Shown here: piece after piece, positions 49,282-61,300 of the stretch
Numbering within the stretch: position 1 is the stretch's first letter
Layout of the letters: the number at the start of each line of letters is the position of its first letter
Position numbers and translations under genes: made by a program
Assembly (NCBI RefSeq): GCF_021134715.1
Contig: NC_060021.1
Coordinates: forward strand, 11,068,501-11,132,500
Length of the DNA: 64,000 nt
Source: Daphnia pulex
Lineage: Eukaryota; Arthropoda; Branchiopoda; Diplostraca; Daphniidae
Direction of reading: 5' to 3'
Notes under the pieces: model-generated
Seen by the model: the letters and a program-made list of their open reading frames with translations, nothing else
The model's database searches: none
What the model was told of the DNA's origin: nothing

Positions 49282-51070
49282 ATGTCTACTGCAAATACCT
49301 CGTCGCCTGTGATAGCATGGGGAGGAAAAGCTGTTGAAGACGTTGCTGGAAATGTTAGTTTCACCGACGTCATGTCGGAAGATCTAGCAAAAACTTTGCA
49401 AACAAAGTAAGTATATTTTTGATTTATAAGATGAAACAGATCTCACTTAATATCTGTGATTCTGTTGTCAACAAAGGGAAGATTTGTCTCAATGGCCCGA
49501 GTTAACGGCAGCAGGCATGGTGGACGAAGCCTCTGGTGGAACAGCAGTTCAGGAAACAGTGAGTGATGAAATGTTGGCCCAGTTGCTCCAACTTCAATTT
49601 GATCAAGAGTATGACAGAGCCTTGGGTAAAGAAGAAGCCAAATACAATGGCACCTCTAAAGGTAAAGTTTTCTGTTGTCAATTTTATTTTACTATTTTTA
49701 AAATTTCTTGAAATTCGTTTAGTGGGTGTGTCATATTCTAATTATCGCAAGATTCCCAAGGGGAGTTTTCTGGATGAAGATTCAGATTCATTTGACGATG
49801 AGGAATGGGACAAAACCCACAAAAGTTGGGACAGTTTTGAGGTAATTTGAATTTCTTCATTTGGTCTGTTGTGTGATGCTAAATTTCTGTAATTTTTCAG
49901 TCAGCTGAGAAAGAGTCTCCAACCATTCCCAAGTCGGGTTACGCTAAAATGGGAGGAGAGATCATCACGAAACACGACACTGTAATTACTGGTCGCAAGA
50001 ATGCCTGCAAAGCCATGCAACTTGAACAGCTGGAGATAGGAGACGGTGGCGGTTTCGACATGAAATTGAGCAACAAGGTGTACAACAAGCTTAAAACCTT
50101 TTCGCACCAAGAACAAAAAAGAGCTGCTCGATTGAATGACAAGCACGAGAAAGCTACGGCCACCATGGCCATCGACCCTCGCAGTCGGCTGATTCTCTTT
50201 CGCTTCGTCGACAACAATATTTTGGAACGCATCAATGGTGTCATCAGTACCGGAAAGGAGGCCGTGATTCTTCACGCCGAAGGTGGCAACAGCGAGGAGG
50301 TAATTGTTCCCCGCGAATGCGCCATCAAAGTTTTCAAGACAACTCTCAACGAGTTCAAAACACGGGACAAGTACATCGCCGAAGATTACCGTTTCAAGAA
50401 TCGATTTTCCAAGCAGAACCCTCGAAAAATCATCCACATGTGGGCGGAGAAAGAGTACCACAACCTGACGAGGATGCGTGAAGCCGGTCTGCCTTGTCCC
50501 GAGGTCGTTTTGCTGAAGAAACACATTTTGGTCATGTCTTTTATCGGCCAAGAGGGCCGACCTGCTCCCAAGCTTCGCGAAGCGATCCTGTCAACTGCAG
50601 AAGTGGATTTGGCATACACCCAGACGGTTTCGATGCTCCATAAAATGTTTAACGAATGTCACCTGGTTCACGCCGATTTGTCAGAGTACAACATCCTTTG
50701 GCACGAACAGCAGTGTTGGCTCATCGATGTGAGTCAAGCAGTGGAGCCTTCACACCCTCACGGCTTAGAGTTTCTCTACCGCGACTGCACCAATGTTTCA
50801 AATTTCTTCCAGCGATTGGGCGCCAAAGACGCAGTCTCTCCGGCCGAGCTTTTCTCATCCGTCAGCGGTTTCAGCGTCGATGGATTGGAAGCAGACGTTC
50901 TTAGTCAAATTCGCGACTACGAGCGGAACGAAGAGCATTTAACTGTCAGCCATCCCAACCAGAAGGTTTACCCGTTTGATTATTGCTGGCAAAAATCCCA
51001 AGAGGCTCGTGTCCAACAACAAAAGCTGGATTCCCAGAAAGAGGAAGACTTGTCTGAACAAGAACAGTGA
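49282..51070 (+). CDS. RIOK3: RIO-family atypical serine/threonine kinase 3
   Basis: Atypical kinase/ATPase associated with 40S ribosome maturation and innate signalling in animals. Coding exons are 49282-49406, 49477-49661, 49723-49841 and 49901-51070, giving 532 aa (human 519). The N-terminal quarter is acidic and carries the RIOK3-specific block MLAQLLQLQFDQEYDRAL. The whole kinase domain sits in one exon: P-loop STGKEAVILHA at ~259-269, ATP-contact K286 in CAIKVFK, catalytic D402 in VHADLSEYNILW, metal-binding D419 in LIDVSQAVE. The RIO loop TTLNEFKTRDKYIAEDYRF follows the lysine. The ATG is the first in the mRNA-like frame and gives MSTANTSSPVIAWGG, close to other RIOK3 N termini. The C-terminal tail is Gln/Glu-rich. 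Confidence 0.96.
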
Positions 51071-51711
51071 TCGTCCCATCCGGTCCACAAAATTATTTCA
51101 CATTGTTCCTTCTCCCCTTTTGCTGATTTTTGTAACTGTGGAAAATTTAAATATTGACTGAGAAAGTTACATCATGACACCGAAATCAGGTTTTATATAT
51201 TTCTGTTTGTTTTTTTGTCACAGGTTCGTCACAGTACGGCGCGTATTGAGTGGTGCAAGACAGTTTTGAGAGGTTTTTTTTTTGTTCTCCTTTCCAAACG
51301 GCAGGAGGTGCAAATAGAACGGGTAAATATGCAATTATTCATGTGTGTGCGCGCGTGTGTTTATATACGCAAGTATAGGCAAGGGGCACATAAAACACGT
51401 TGGGCAATCGATACAAACACACGTCATCGTGAGCTAGGGCCACCAGATATATACCGTCTGTTTTCTTTTTCCTTTTTTACCCTGTCGACCGAAAGAAACA
51501 TTTCAACATGTTACGTTGTTGAGAAAAGGGTGGTGGTGGTGGGTAGTACACACATATAATATATATTATAAGAGTCGCAATCCCATACGTAATCCTGTCA
51601 CATGCCGCCACATGGGATGCACCAGATTCTCATTTTTTGTGGAGGGGGGCCTGACTTTCCAGATGATTTGGCATGGCATGAAAGAAGTAGATCGACTTGC
51701 AAGAAAAACTG
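51071..51711. other. Convergent 3' region RIOK3 / GPCR
   Basis: No coding sequence. An alternating purine-pyrimidine tract (TGTGTGTGCGCGCGTGTGT) lies at about 51342-51361 and an AT-only ATATATAATATATATTATA run at about 51553. The region should contain both 3' UTRs. Confidence 0.5.
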
Positions 51712-54700
51712 TCAAACGAAAGCTACTTCTTCGTCACTAACTTGTTGTCGGGGATGTTGTTCGGCAGTCTGCTGGGGATCGCGGTTAATCTCTTCGGCGG
51801 CATCAGAAGTGACTTGAATAAGGATATTGCTGGGTTTGTTATTGGTAGGAATTTTCGACTTGGCGGCCGACGATTGCGGCCACGGCAGTGCCCACCATTT
51901 GCTGGGCCATCGTGGGCGAGTCGACGATGATTCGGCCGACGTAGCTTTACTTACTAAGAGAGCATTGGTCGTTACCAGAGTAGTTGATGGGCCGTGAGCA
52001 CCGCAACTGCTGATGTTGGACTGCAGACTCGGACTGCGTGTACCCCCGCGGCTGCTGGATTGAACAGAAGATCTCCGGCAAAGTTCAGAAGGGTCGGCGG
52101 CGGTGGTGGCGGCTGTTCTCTGGCGGGCAATTGTTCCGTTACCTTTTGTAGAAAAGAAAAAAAACCAACAAAATTGGTGGAAATACGTCCCGATAGACGC
52201 ACACACACAACTCTAATAATCCAAATATAATAATACCGTCAGGTATGGCCAGATAAGAGCCATTGAGAGTATTCCGAGTGGACGACGGCCTTTGTGCTGG
52301 CCGTGTGGATAAGTATCGATCGCGTTGATTGATGCAGACCGAGGCCTGGCGGCTGTGCGTGTAATTCCCGTGATGACCGTTGTCGTTGTCAACTTGGGTG
52401 AAAAACGGACTACCTGGCCGGTAGACGCAGCGGCAAAAGGTGCGCATAAATGTCCGCCTGTACTTGTCGCTAAGGGCGCAGTAGAGCAGGAAATTGCAGG
52501 CGGCGTTGACGGACACTAGACAATTGAAAATGTTGCCCAGAGCTCTCAAAACGGCTTCCTCGTTCGACTGAGGCGACGGGTCGTGAAAAATGTTGTAAAT
52601 GAGCGTCGCCGCTGTCGGCAGTTGGCACACCAAGAACATGATGACGACGGCGATCAGCGTGATGGTGATGCGGATTTCGTTGGAGGCAGCCCGTTCCTCA
52701 CGGTCCGACCTGACGATCGTCTGCCGCTGCGTCATGATCTGGCGGAGTTTCTGACTCTGACGCACCGAATGGATCAGGAACGAATTGAAGACGATGAGCA
52801 ACGTCAATGGCAGTAGCACCTGGTGGGGGGGGTCCAATCATTTTAGAATTTTAATTTGAAAGCGCGGATGGAAATATGTCAGTCAGTTATTTACGAATGA
52901 GATGCTGGTGAACCAGTAGTAAATGGTCTGGTATGTTTCGTCGTTGCCCAAGTTGCTGGGCGTGATTTCAGCTTTGGTGATGTTCGTTTCGGGATCGGTC
53001 ACTTCCAGGACGGTCCATTCGAACGGCGTCGACAGCGTGGCCGTGAAACAGATCAAATAGACTCCCACGATGACTTTTCGGGCTCGGGATTCCGTGCATA
53101 ACATCCGGCTGCGGATGGGATGGCTGACAACGATGTAGCGCTCCACCGTAAAGGTCACAATCAGCCAAACGGAAGTGTTGGCTGAAAATGCAGCGAAAAG
53201 CAATAAAAGATGATGATGATTATCATATTCCTTATGTATAGTTGAGTTTATGACTTTGTAGTAAGTATACATAGTATAGTAGGTGAACTGCCGACCCATC
53301 CGGCACATCTGTCACGCCGGCCATTTATTAACGTTCAAAATTTCATTTCGATTCGCCGCCCAACTTGTTCAGATGTACGCCGCCCGCTCTCCCTACTGAG
53401 CACACACGGATGAAACTTTGTCCGACGATTCCATGTGGCCCGGCTATTTACCCACCTACACGGCGCTCGCTGAATTCGAAATCAAACCGAAATATTCACA
53501 CCAGGATGTCATTGACTATTCAGCGATCCCATTTCATGTTGGAAGGACTACGTTGAGCTGGAAAAGCAAACCTCCAAGGGAACATGAATTTTCAGACCCT
53601 CCTCCTTCTCGTCTGTCTCTACCAGCGTGAAATAAGTCACGGGAAATATAGTACTTTGAAGTGTTCAAATATTGACTCTATACATCTAATAATAATACGA
53701 TTTCTACATCATACAGAAAAGAACCAAAGGAAAAAGAACGTTTTTAAAAAATAAACCAGACGAAACAGAGTTAACTTCCTAATCGCTTGGATATCCTATT
53801 GACTTGTATACCATTTAAGTCTATTAAATATCTATCTATTCAGGAGGTGTATAGCCTACCGGTAGCTTATTTCTCCTTTAATAGAACGAACAATAGATTT
53901 GAGATATCAGTCGGTGCTGTCGACTGAAAGATGATCGTGAAAGAAGTAGAGTAGTACTAGTCCCGTAAATAAGAAAGTGAAGGACTTACTAGCCGGTTGA
54001 CTTGTTTCCTCGAATCGGTACAAATCGACGATATGTACTTTTTTTCTACAAGGAAGGAACCGTCTTAATGGATCGACAGGAGCGAACAAGTCATCCATGA
54101 ATGTGCCAAGTTACCGGTCCATTCTCAAGTTTCCGGCTACCAAGTTCCGGCAACGGTGGATATATACGTCATCCATAATCTAAACTCTCTCAACTCTACA
54201 TCATTTCGTGCGTTAATTTCGATCAAAAACACGTGTCCATAATAGACCTGTTACGTCATTCCTCCATTCCCCTTTTCCATCAAGAAAAGTCTGCGATGAA
54301 TACACTAGAGTGCGTTTTCAAAAGCTTACAAGTACCCAAGCAACACACTCGCCATGGAAACGCTTCCAGCTAATCGTGATTATTAAGACGGGGGCGGCCG
54401 GGCTAGTAGAAACGAAATGTCGCTCAGGTTCACTTTGCAGGGCATTAATCCAAATCGGAAATGTGTTAGTAGCTACTTACTGGTTGCATCGGTGAGCCAG
54501 AGACTGTAGGGCCAGGTGTAAGCGTAGAAATTGGACAGGGCCAGGTCCTCCCTGACGTGTGGGTAATGTCGCAACGAGAGCCAAAAGACGCAGAGCAAAT
54601 AGACGAGATCAGCAATGGCTAGAGCTGTTAAATAGGCGTTGGTCGATGACCGCATCCCCCTCCGGGTCAGCACCACTGGAAATAATAATCAAACGATGAG

Positions 54701-55325
54701 GCAATTGACAATCATCAAATCTCAACCCTGCTGCACAATCCAATCATTTTCCAATCAAAAACTCACAGATTGTAACTCCGTTGCCGAAAACTCCGATGGT
54801 GGCGACGATAGGCAGCAGTACCTATGCGAGCGGGAAAGAGAGGGAATAACTTTTTTATTTAAAAAAAAAGAGATTGCGCCATGCACTTTTGAAAATTGAA
54901 TCGCTCAAATCCATCATCCTGTCATCACTCCCGACTAAAACTGGATCGCACAATCCAAGAAATGGAACCGCATTTTAAAAAACATATCCATGTCTCTTTT
55001 TTAGCTCTCTGCTTTTTTCAAATAAACGTGAATTCAACCTCTCCCGTGTATAACGAGTTATCCTTTCCACAGCAACGAACAGAGTTAAAGCGTCGTTGAG
55101 CCTAGTGGCGTGATCAATCAACTGGATTTGGCTTGTGCAACCCACGAGAAATCAAGATATCAAACTCACTCTTTGAACCCAAAATCGGGACTCGTCACGA
55201 AAGTGAACGAAGGCCGGATCGGCGGTGGTGGCGACCGATTGATTTCCATCGTCAAAATAGGTGGTGTCGTTTTGACTCAGCCACCAGGTTGTTGTCGTCG
55301 CGTTCATCAACAGTTCTTGCGCCAT
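51712..55325 (-). CDS. Rhodopsin-class G protein-coupled receptor, probable neuropeptide receptor
   Basis: Seven-helix receptor at the cell surface; ligand unknown. Coding exons in transcript order are 55170-55325, 54767-54821, 54481-54675, 52895-53181, 52237-52819 and 51712-52142, giving 568 aa. The extracellular N terminus has three N-glycosylation sites (N8, N19, N28). TM1 is VLLPIVATIGVFGNGVTI, TM2 follows NAYLTALAIADLVYLL, and TM3 ends ERY (149-151) before IVVSHPIRSR. TM6 has CQLP in place of CWxP (296-299), and TM7 has NFLLY (340-344) in place of NPxxY. These substitutions and a QSQKLRQIMTQRQ third loop resemble FMRFamide-receptor/GPR139-related peptide receptors, but a specific orthologue is not proven. 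The C-tail of ~220 residues is Ser/Thr-rich and unusually long. The 54481/53181 intron is 1.3 kb. Confidence 0.85.
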
Positions 55326-58300
55326 TTCGTCTATATCCCCACCGGCGGAATGTATAAGCTGGGTTCGATTGCGTGACGCACGACTTGTTTACACGCCACA
55401 GCACGACGACCCCCCTCTCCTCCTTGACGTATCGACTGACTCGGATCAGCGATGGATGTCGCTCTGATGCTGAGATGGCCACGTTTCACTGGGGAGACTC
55501 ATAATAATCGGCTTCTAGAATTGAATAAAGAAAGAGTCCATGAATAAAACATCAACATTGAAATTCACACAATCAGAGCTTTGGGCTCCCCACCCCAAAG
55601 GGACCCCAAAGTCATCATCAAGAAATAATAATTGAAAATGAAAATGTGTGCTGCTGGACCAGCAAGGAGACTGTTGGTTTGCCATACTATATATACACAC
55701 CTATCGCTCTTCAAGTATTGATTGGGCTCTAGCTACTCTTTGTTCTTGTAAAGTGTCGAATTCAAATCTCCCGCTCACATTATTCTCACACGTCGTAATC
55801 CCGCAGCAGCTCTCCAGCCTCTCAAACTTTCGAGCCGCTGGAAGGCATTGTTAAAGTCGGATAGGATCAAAGGTTAGCCAAGTTTCGTACTCTGTGGCAC
55901 TTTGGCGAAGCCTTGCCAATCACGGGCCATAATGAATCACGACTGACAATGAGACGCGACTTTGCCAGGTTGGGGAAAAAAGACCCCCGAAAGAAAAGCG
56001 GCCATTTCAATCTGGGCTGCTGCAGTCTTGTAATAATAATAATATAGTCTGTAGCCTGGCCCATACATAATCTATGACATGCCACTCCAAAGTGGCGCAG
56101 CAAAGGGACTCTAGGCTATACACGCACAAATATCTAGCGGCCATATGTGCTCTTCTTCTTTTACTTTTTCTTCTTCGTCTAGCCGAATACAATGCATCTA
56201 ATAACCCTTTACTTATACACACAGAAAGTCTAGAAACCCGTGGCGGGCTGCATAATATGAGTTTTTAGGGGGGGGGGGGGCGGATAGATTCTGGTAACAC
56301 GCAATAATTATTCGTGGAATGAGATAGACGATGTGGCAAGAAATGTGTGTGCATCAAAAAGAACTTGTGTAGGAAAGCTCATCATCCGGTGTGTCTGCGG
56401 TGGTAGCTATACTGCTGATGTCAAAGAGCTCACAGACTGAATGATGAAGTATAAAACTTGCAAGCTATTACATATAATAATAGCATGATACCAGTACTAT
56501 TCTGGTTTTTTAACACTAGGTTTTGGGTGTCTGCTGCACGCTATTCGCTGATTCTGCCTCTGGCTGCTATACCGAGCTGAAACTGAGTGATTGCCGGCTC
56601 ACGAAGTTCACATGGTTGCTGGGATCGAAAATTTCTTTTTTTTTTCGTTTTGATCTTATTTTAGAGTACAAGGATCAATACCGCAATAAGAGATGCTCGA
56701 TTCTAAATGCCAGAAGATTGCAATTCCAATCGAGTTGGGATTACATATTCTACGTGTGTGCATGCGGCCGGAGGGGATGGCCACCATTCACAAGTTTTCA
56801 ATGTTATGAAATATGGTGATCCGGAGCTTGAAGAGTTGCACCAGCTGCAGCAGCAGCCCATCGTCTCGTTGGCGGTCTGGGGGCTTTTGCATTCAAAGAG
56901 AAATCGATAGATGACAAGATAAATGTTGGCAAGGCGATTGCCAATATCGAAAGACTTTTGTCTGATGTGCATTTTGGGGTGATTTACGGGTAGGGCGGGA
57001 AAAGTTTGGAAAGGTTTGAACTTTTGTTTAAAAAGTTACATAAAAGGGACTCAACAGGCGCCATTAAAAGTTACCGAGGCGAAATGTTTTTTGACGTTCA
57101 ATAATATGAATCAGGCGCCAGCAGCCAATCAAATGATTTCTTGGTAGCACTCGCCCGGGCTGATGAAATGATTTGCGATCAAAAATGTGCATGGATGTAG
57201 GCGGGAGTCGAATAATATGCGACGCCGAATTTTAACTTGGTAAAGATCTGCACTGCACTTTGCTGCTAAACGAATTGATCAAAATCTAATGATGCGCATC
57301 TAGTACCTGTACCGTGATTGCCCCTTTTCAGATGTTCAATGTCGAGCATTTCAACATGACAAAGTTCATGTTTATTAAGTCAACGGACGCGGAGCCAAGT
57401 TACAGGCGACTAGGAGCGCAGCAATCAGGGGACCTAATTAGACCGACAACCAAATGGAACTAATGCGATTTCGAGATAGACGACTACTACGCCATTCTAT
57501 GGCAATAATCGCATGCGTCGCTGGCAAATTCCATTATCTTAGGTGTCGGCGAATGTAACTACCCTACTTGATTATTACGGATACACTCGTTGCAGCAACG
57601 TATAAAACGTCGAAAATAAACTTGGAACTCTCTCTACCGACACTACGAGGGCTGATAGATCTGTAGACAAGTTGATTGCAGTTGATTGATGGGCCGCTAT
57701 GTAAGCACTTTCCTGCCTCCGACGAAATTCCGGCGCTTGATGGACGTGGGGAGATTGAAAGAGAGAGATAAGAATCTAAGAAGAAATACCAGGGAAGAAT
57801 GGATAAAGCAAATACATTTTTCCATGTGACAAATGCACCGCGCCCGCATCATCCAGCGCACAATACATACTTAATGAACCTCTGCTGGACGAGACTCTTG
57901 GTAATATTTCCGTTCTTCACAATGTCGTATTATGCTGCCCTTCTTCTTCTTCTTCATCATCATCGACGCTATAATGACAATTCCCGTTGCTTTTCATCTC
58001 TCTGTGGCGGTCAAATATCTCCAGCTAGGCGGAACTTAATCGATACAGACCAACATCATCGATCTTCGCTTTTTGACGTTTCTTTACTACCAGGATCGGG
58101 ATCCGTTCCCGTCCTCTTTCTCTCTTCCGCCCCGGGAAAAACATCGTCATTTTGATTTGATGTTTTCACGAGCAATATAATACAATGCGAAATGTTGCGT
58201 AATAAAGAGCCTCTAGGCCAATGGCGGACCTTGTTTGCCTATACGCAGCAGGAGTTTTTATAGTAGTATATTATAGCCAGTGGCACTCATTCAACAATTA

Positions 58301-61300
58301 GGAAGTGAAAAGTAGTTTTTTTTTTTCTTTTTACGTTGCTGCAGCTGCTCAGCTTCTTGAACCCAGCCGTCGTCATTACCCTTTGTGTATACTGATATAC
58401 TTGTGATGCATACTACGACTATTCAACATATAGCCAAGGCTTCAATATATACACGTGCCGTAAAAAAACCCAACATTGATCCGATTTCAGTGCCCTAGAG
58501 GCATGATTATCTTTCTTGACCATCTCTCAGATTCCTGAAAATGCACGGGCCGCCAGCCAGTCCCGGACTACAACAACGAAAAATAAGAACCTCTTTTCCT
58601 CCCATGAGCCTCTGCCGTTGCCTCTCAGCAATACTGTTAATGAGGCAAGCCCTTGTTGTTGTCATCCTCGGAGCCGAAGAAAAAGTTGGTAAGCAGACAC
58701 AGCGTCAATACATAAATGAACTCCGCATTTAACTTTTTCTTTTCTCTATTCGACGCACGTTGGGTTCAATATTAAACTTCGTTTGCCATCCATCTCAACT
58801 GCTGCTAACGCATACACAGAGCTCTAACTGGTGGAGACGAATTGCGACCCGAGCAATTACCTTTCAAATTGGATGACAAAGTGCAGACATGCCATCGACA
58901 AATAAACAAGTTTACCTTGCGGCACATGAACTTTTCTTTCCAGGGAAAAAACATTACGCGGAAATGTCAAAAGGGAAACCAAAAGTTGAAAGTTGAAAGA
59001 AAAACTGGGGGTTGATATACTACTCTCTCTCGTAGCTTTTTCTACTTTCAACAAGACGGTCGCGGGAAGAGAAGATGTGAAAAAGCAAATGGAAACTGAC
59101 TGTGCTGGCGATCATCAATTCAAAGAGTCAAAGAAATGAAAATGATGATGGCGAAATGGGGCGCAGGAAATATGGCCAAATTCCTTCTTTGCAACTCAAC
59201 ATTCTCTGTAAAGGAGAATTCGTCGTTCCACCATTGTGTTGACGCGGTCAAAAGAACTCGAAAGCCAAATCGACGCGACCATGCGTTACACAACCCATTC
59301 GTTCTCGGTTTTTATGATTCTGCTGTTTGAGACGACGACGGGGGAGCGCATGTATTTAAAAGAGGAACATGTTTCACTACATACACTTGGCCAAAATCTT
59401 TGTATAGTCTCCACATAATCTGATCAGATCGCTCGTAAAAAGAAAGAAAAAGAATATCCGACGAGTTTCCCGGTTGACCTCAATGTGAAATTTCAATGCG
59501 AGCCCAAATTCATATTTACTCTAATGCCAATATCTTTAAGACCGAAAGACTAAGTGAAGAACGAGCCTAATTAATTCGGCGGTCGTAAATAATGGAAAGA
59601 AAAAAAAATGACATGGGGAAAAAGACGACCACAAATAATATGCGAAACGGTGCGTTATGCGACCGAAATAGAAACTAATAATAGTTGTGCTACCGCGCTG
59701 GGATGCGGATAAGAGACGCAAGATATGTTGGACATTTGGGGGGGTGAGGGGGGGGGGGGATTGTTTCACAATAAATCCATCCAGTGTCCAACAGTATATA
59801 TACTGCTGCTTTGTACATTCATAAGAAAGACAACACACAACGATAAAAAGATCAACGACCTGTCAGAGTTGACCCAAATCTTTGCTAGTTTACTATAGAC
59901 TCTTATTTGTTATTTTAATTTCTTTTTCTTTTTTTCGTTAGAAAACACAATTTTTTTTTTGTTCTAGAGATTTAATTAGATTCGCAAGAAGCGCAGCGGC
60001 ATCTTGTTATCAAATTAATTCCGTCTAGGACGGCAATGTCTTCATTAGGATCTTTTAATAAAAAAGGTCTCGAGAATCTTTTATTGTAGATTCTGATTAC
60101 GTGCAGACTGTCGAACAACTTTAAACCTACAGCCCCGAACGAAAGTACGTATGTACGTACAGAGGAATGTGGAATGAGACGAGGACGTGACTGGAGAGTT
60201 ATTGGCCGTTGCCTGGCACCTTATTATTATCAATGAAAGAAGGTCGAAATTAATCTGTACGCAAAGTTTGTGCTTCCTTAATTACCTTTTGGCAAGAGAG
60301 ACACACTCACCGTTCGTTCAACAACACACACGGTCGAATAACCACGATACTTTTGTGTAGTTGTTGATCGAACAAAGTCAAGAAAATGTCTGGAATACGA
60401 AAGTTTACGTTTTATGGTTGTGTCACGAGATTGCGCGTGATTAATCATCAACCATTTTGATTATCCCGCTTAGACATGCTCGACAGGCCTATAAGGCCAC
60501 TCGTTAAAATGTCAGCTCTATTTAACAAACAAGCGGGACAGGAGATGAGAAAAAAAAAATGAACGCGAGAAAAATAATGCCGAAGTAAAACAACAAATTA
60601 AAGAACGCGGTCCTGCATAATGAGCTAGTCGATTTTTTCAAGGCCTTATGATTAATACACGCAACCTTATTTTCTGGCAACACTATTCGAAATATCTGAA
60701 TCAAATACCAGTTAATCATCTTGGATGGAAAAGTGACAGTGGACAATTGCCAACACTGCCGACCCATTGTTCTCCCATAGAACAACACAGTTTCCTTTTC
60801 AATCCCCCAGCAAACATCACAAGGGAAAAAAAAAGGCTCGCAAGTCATGATTAAGTCTTGCCAGCCTTGTGTCAAAACACTCATTTAGATCCGTCTGCTC
60901 GACTGAGATAAAAACCTAAAAAGACAATATAACTCTGAGTTATGCGACGTGCAAAAAGGCAAGGTCTTCAAAGGAGCTGGGCGGAATGGCGAGGACGTAC
61001 CGCCAAATCAAAGCCCATAAAGAACAACAACAAAGAGATTTTTTCGGGATGAAAATAAAGAAAAACGAGATGTGAAGGTGTAGTAGGTCTGAGAGTGACA
61101 ACTCGCATCAGTAGTTTACCATCACATAACAACTGGAATGGAAAAAGAATGCCGAGTTGCACAGTGTGGGGAGGCGAGGTGTTGTCAGTGCGAGAAGTCG
61201 TCAAGTGTACCGGAGCAGGACGGAATGGCATTTCGACCCTCAGCAGGCGCGTCGTTCCATCCATCCCGCCAAGGGGGAAAACAAAAAACAAAAAGTTGTA

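Noticed and set aside
49901-50551. 216-codon minus-strand open frame
   Set aside because: It is antisense to the RIOK3 kinase exon and arises from its codon bias.
51342-51361. TG/CG alternating tract as a functional Z-DNA site
   Set aside because: Short and in a 3' intergenic position; sequence alone does not support function.
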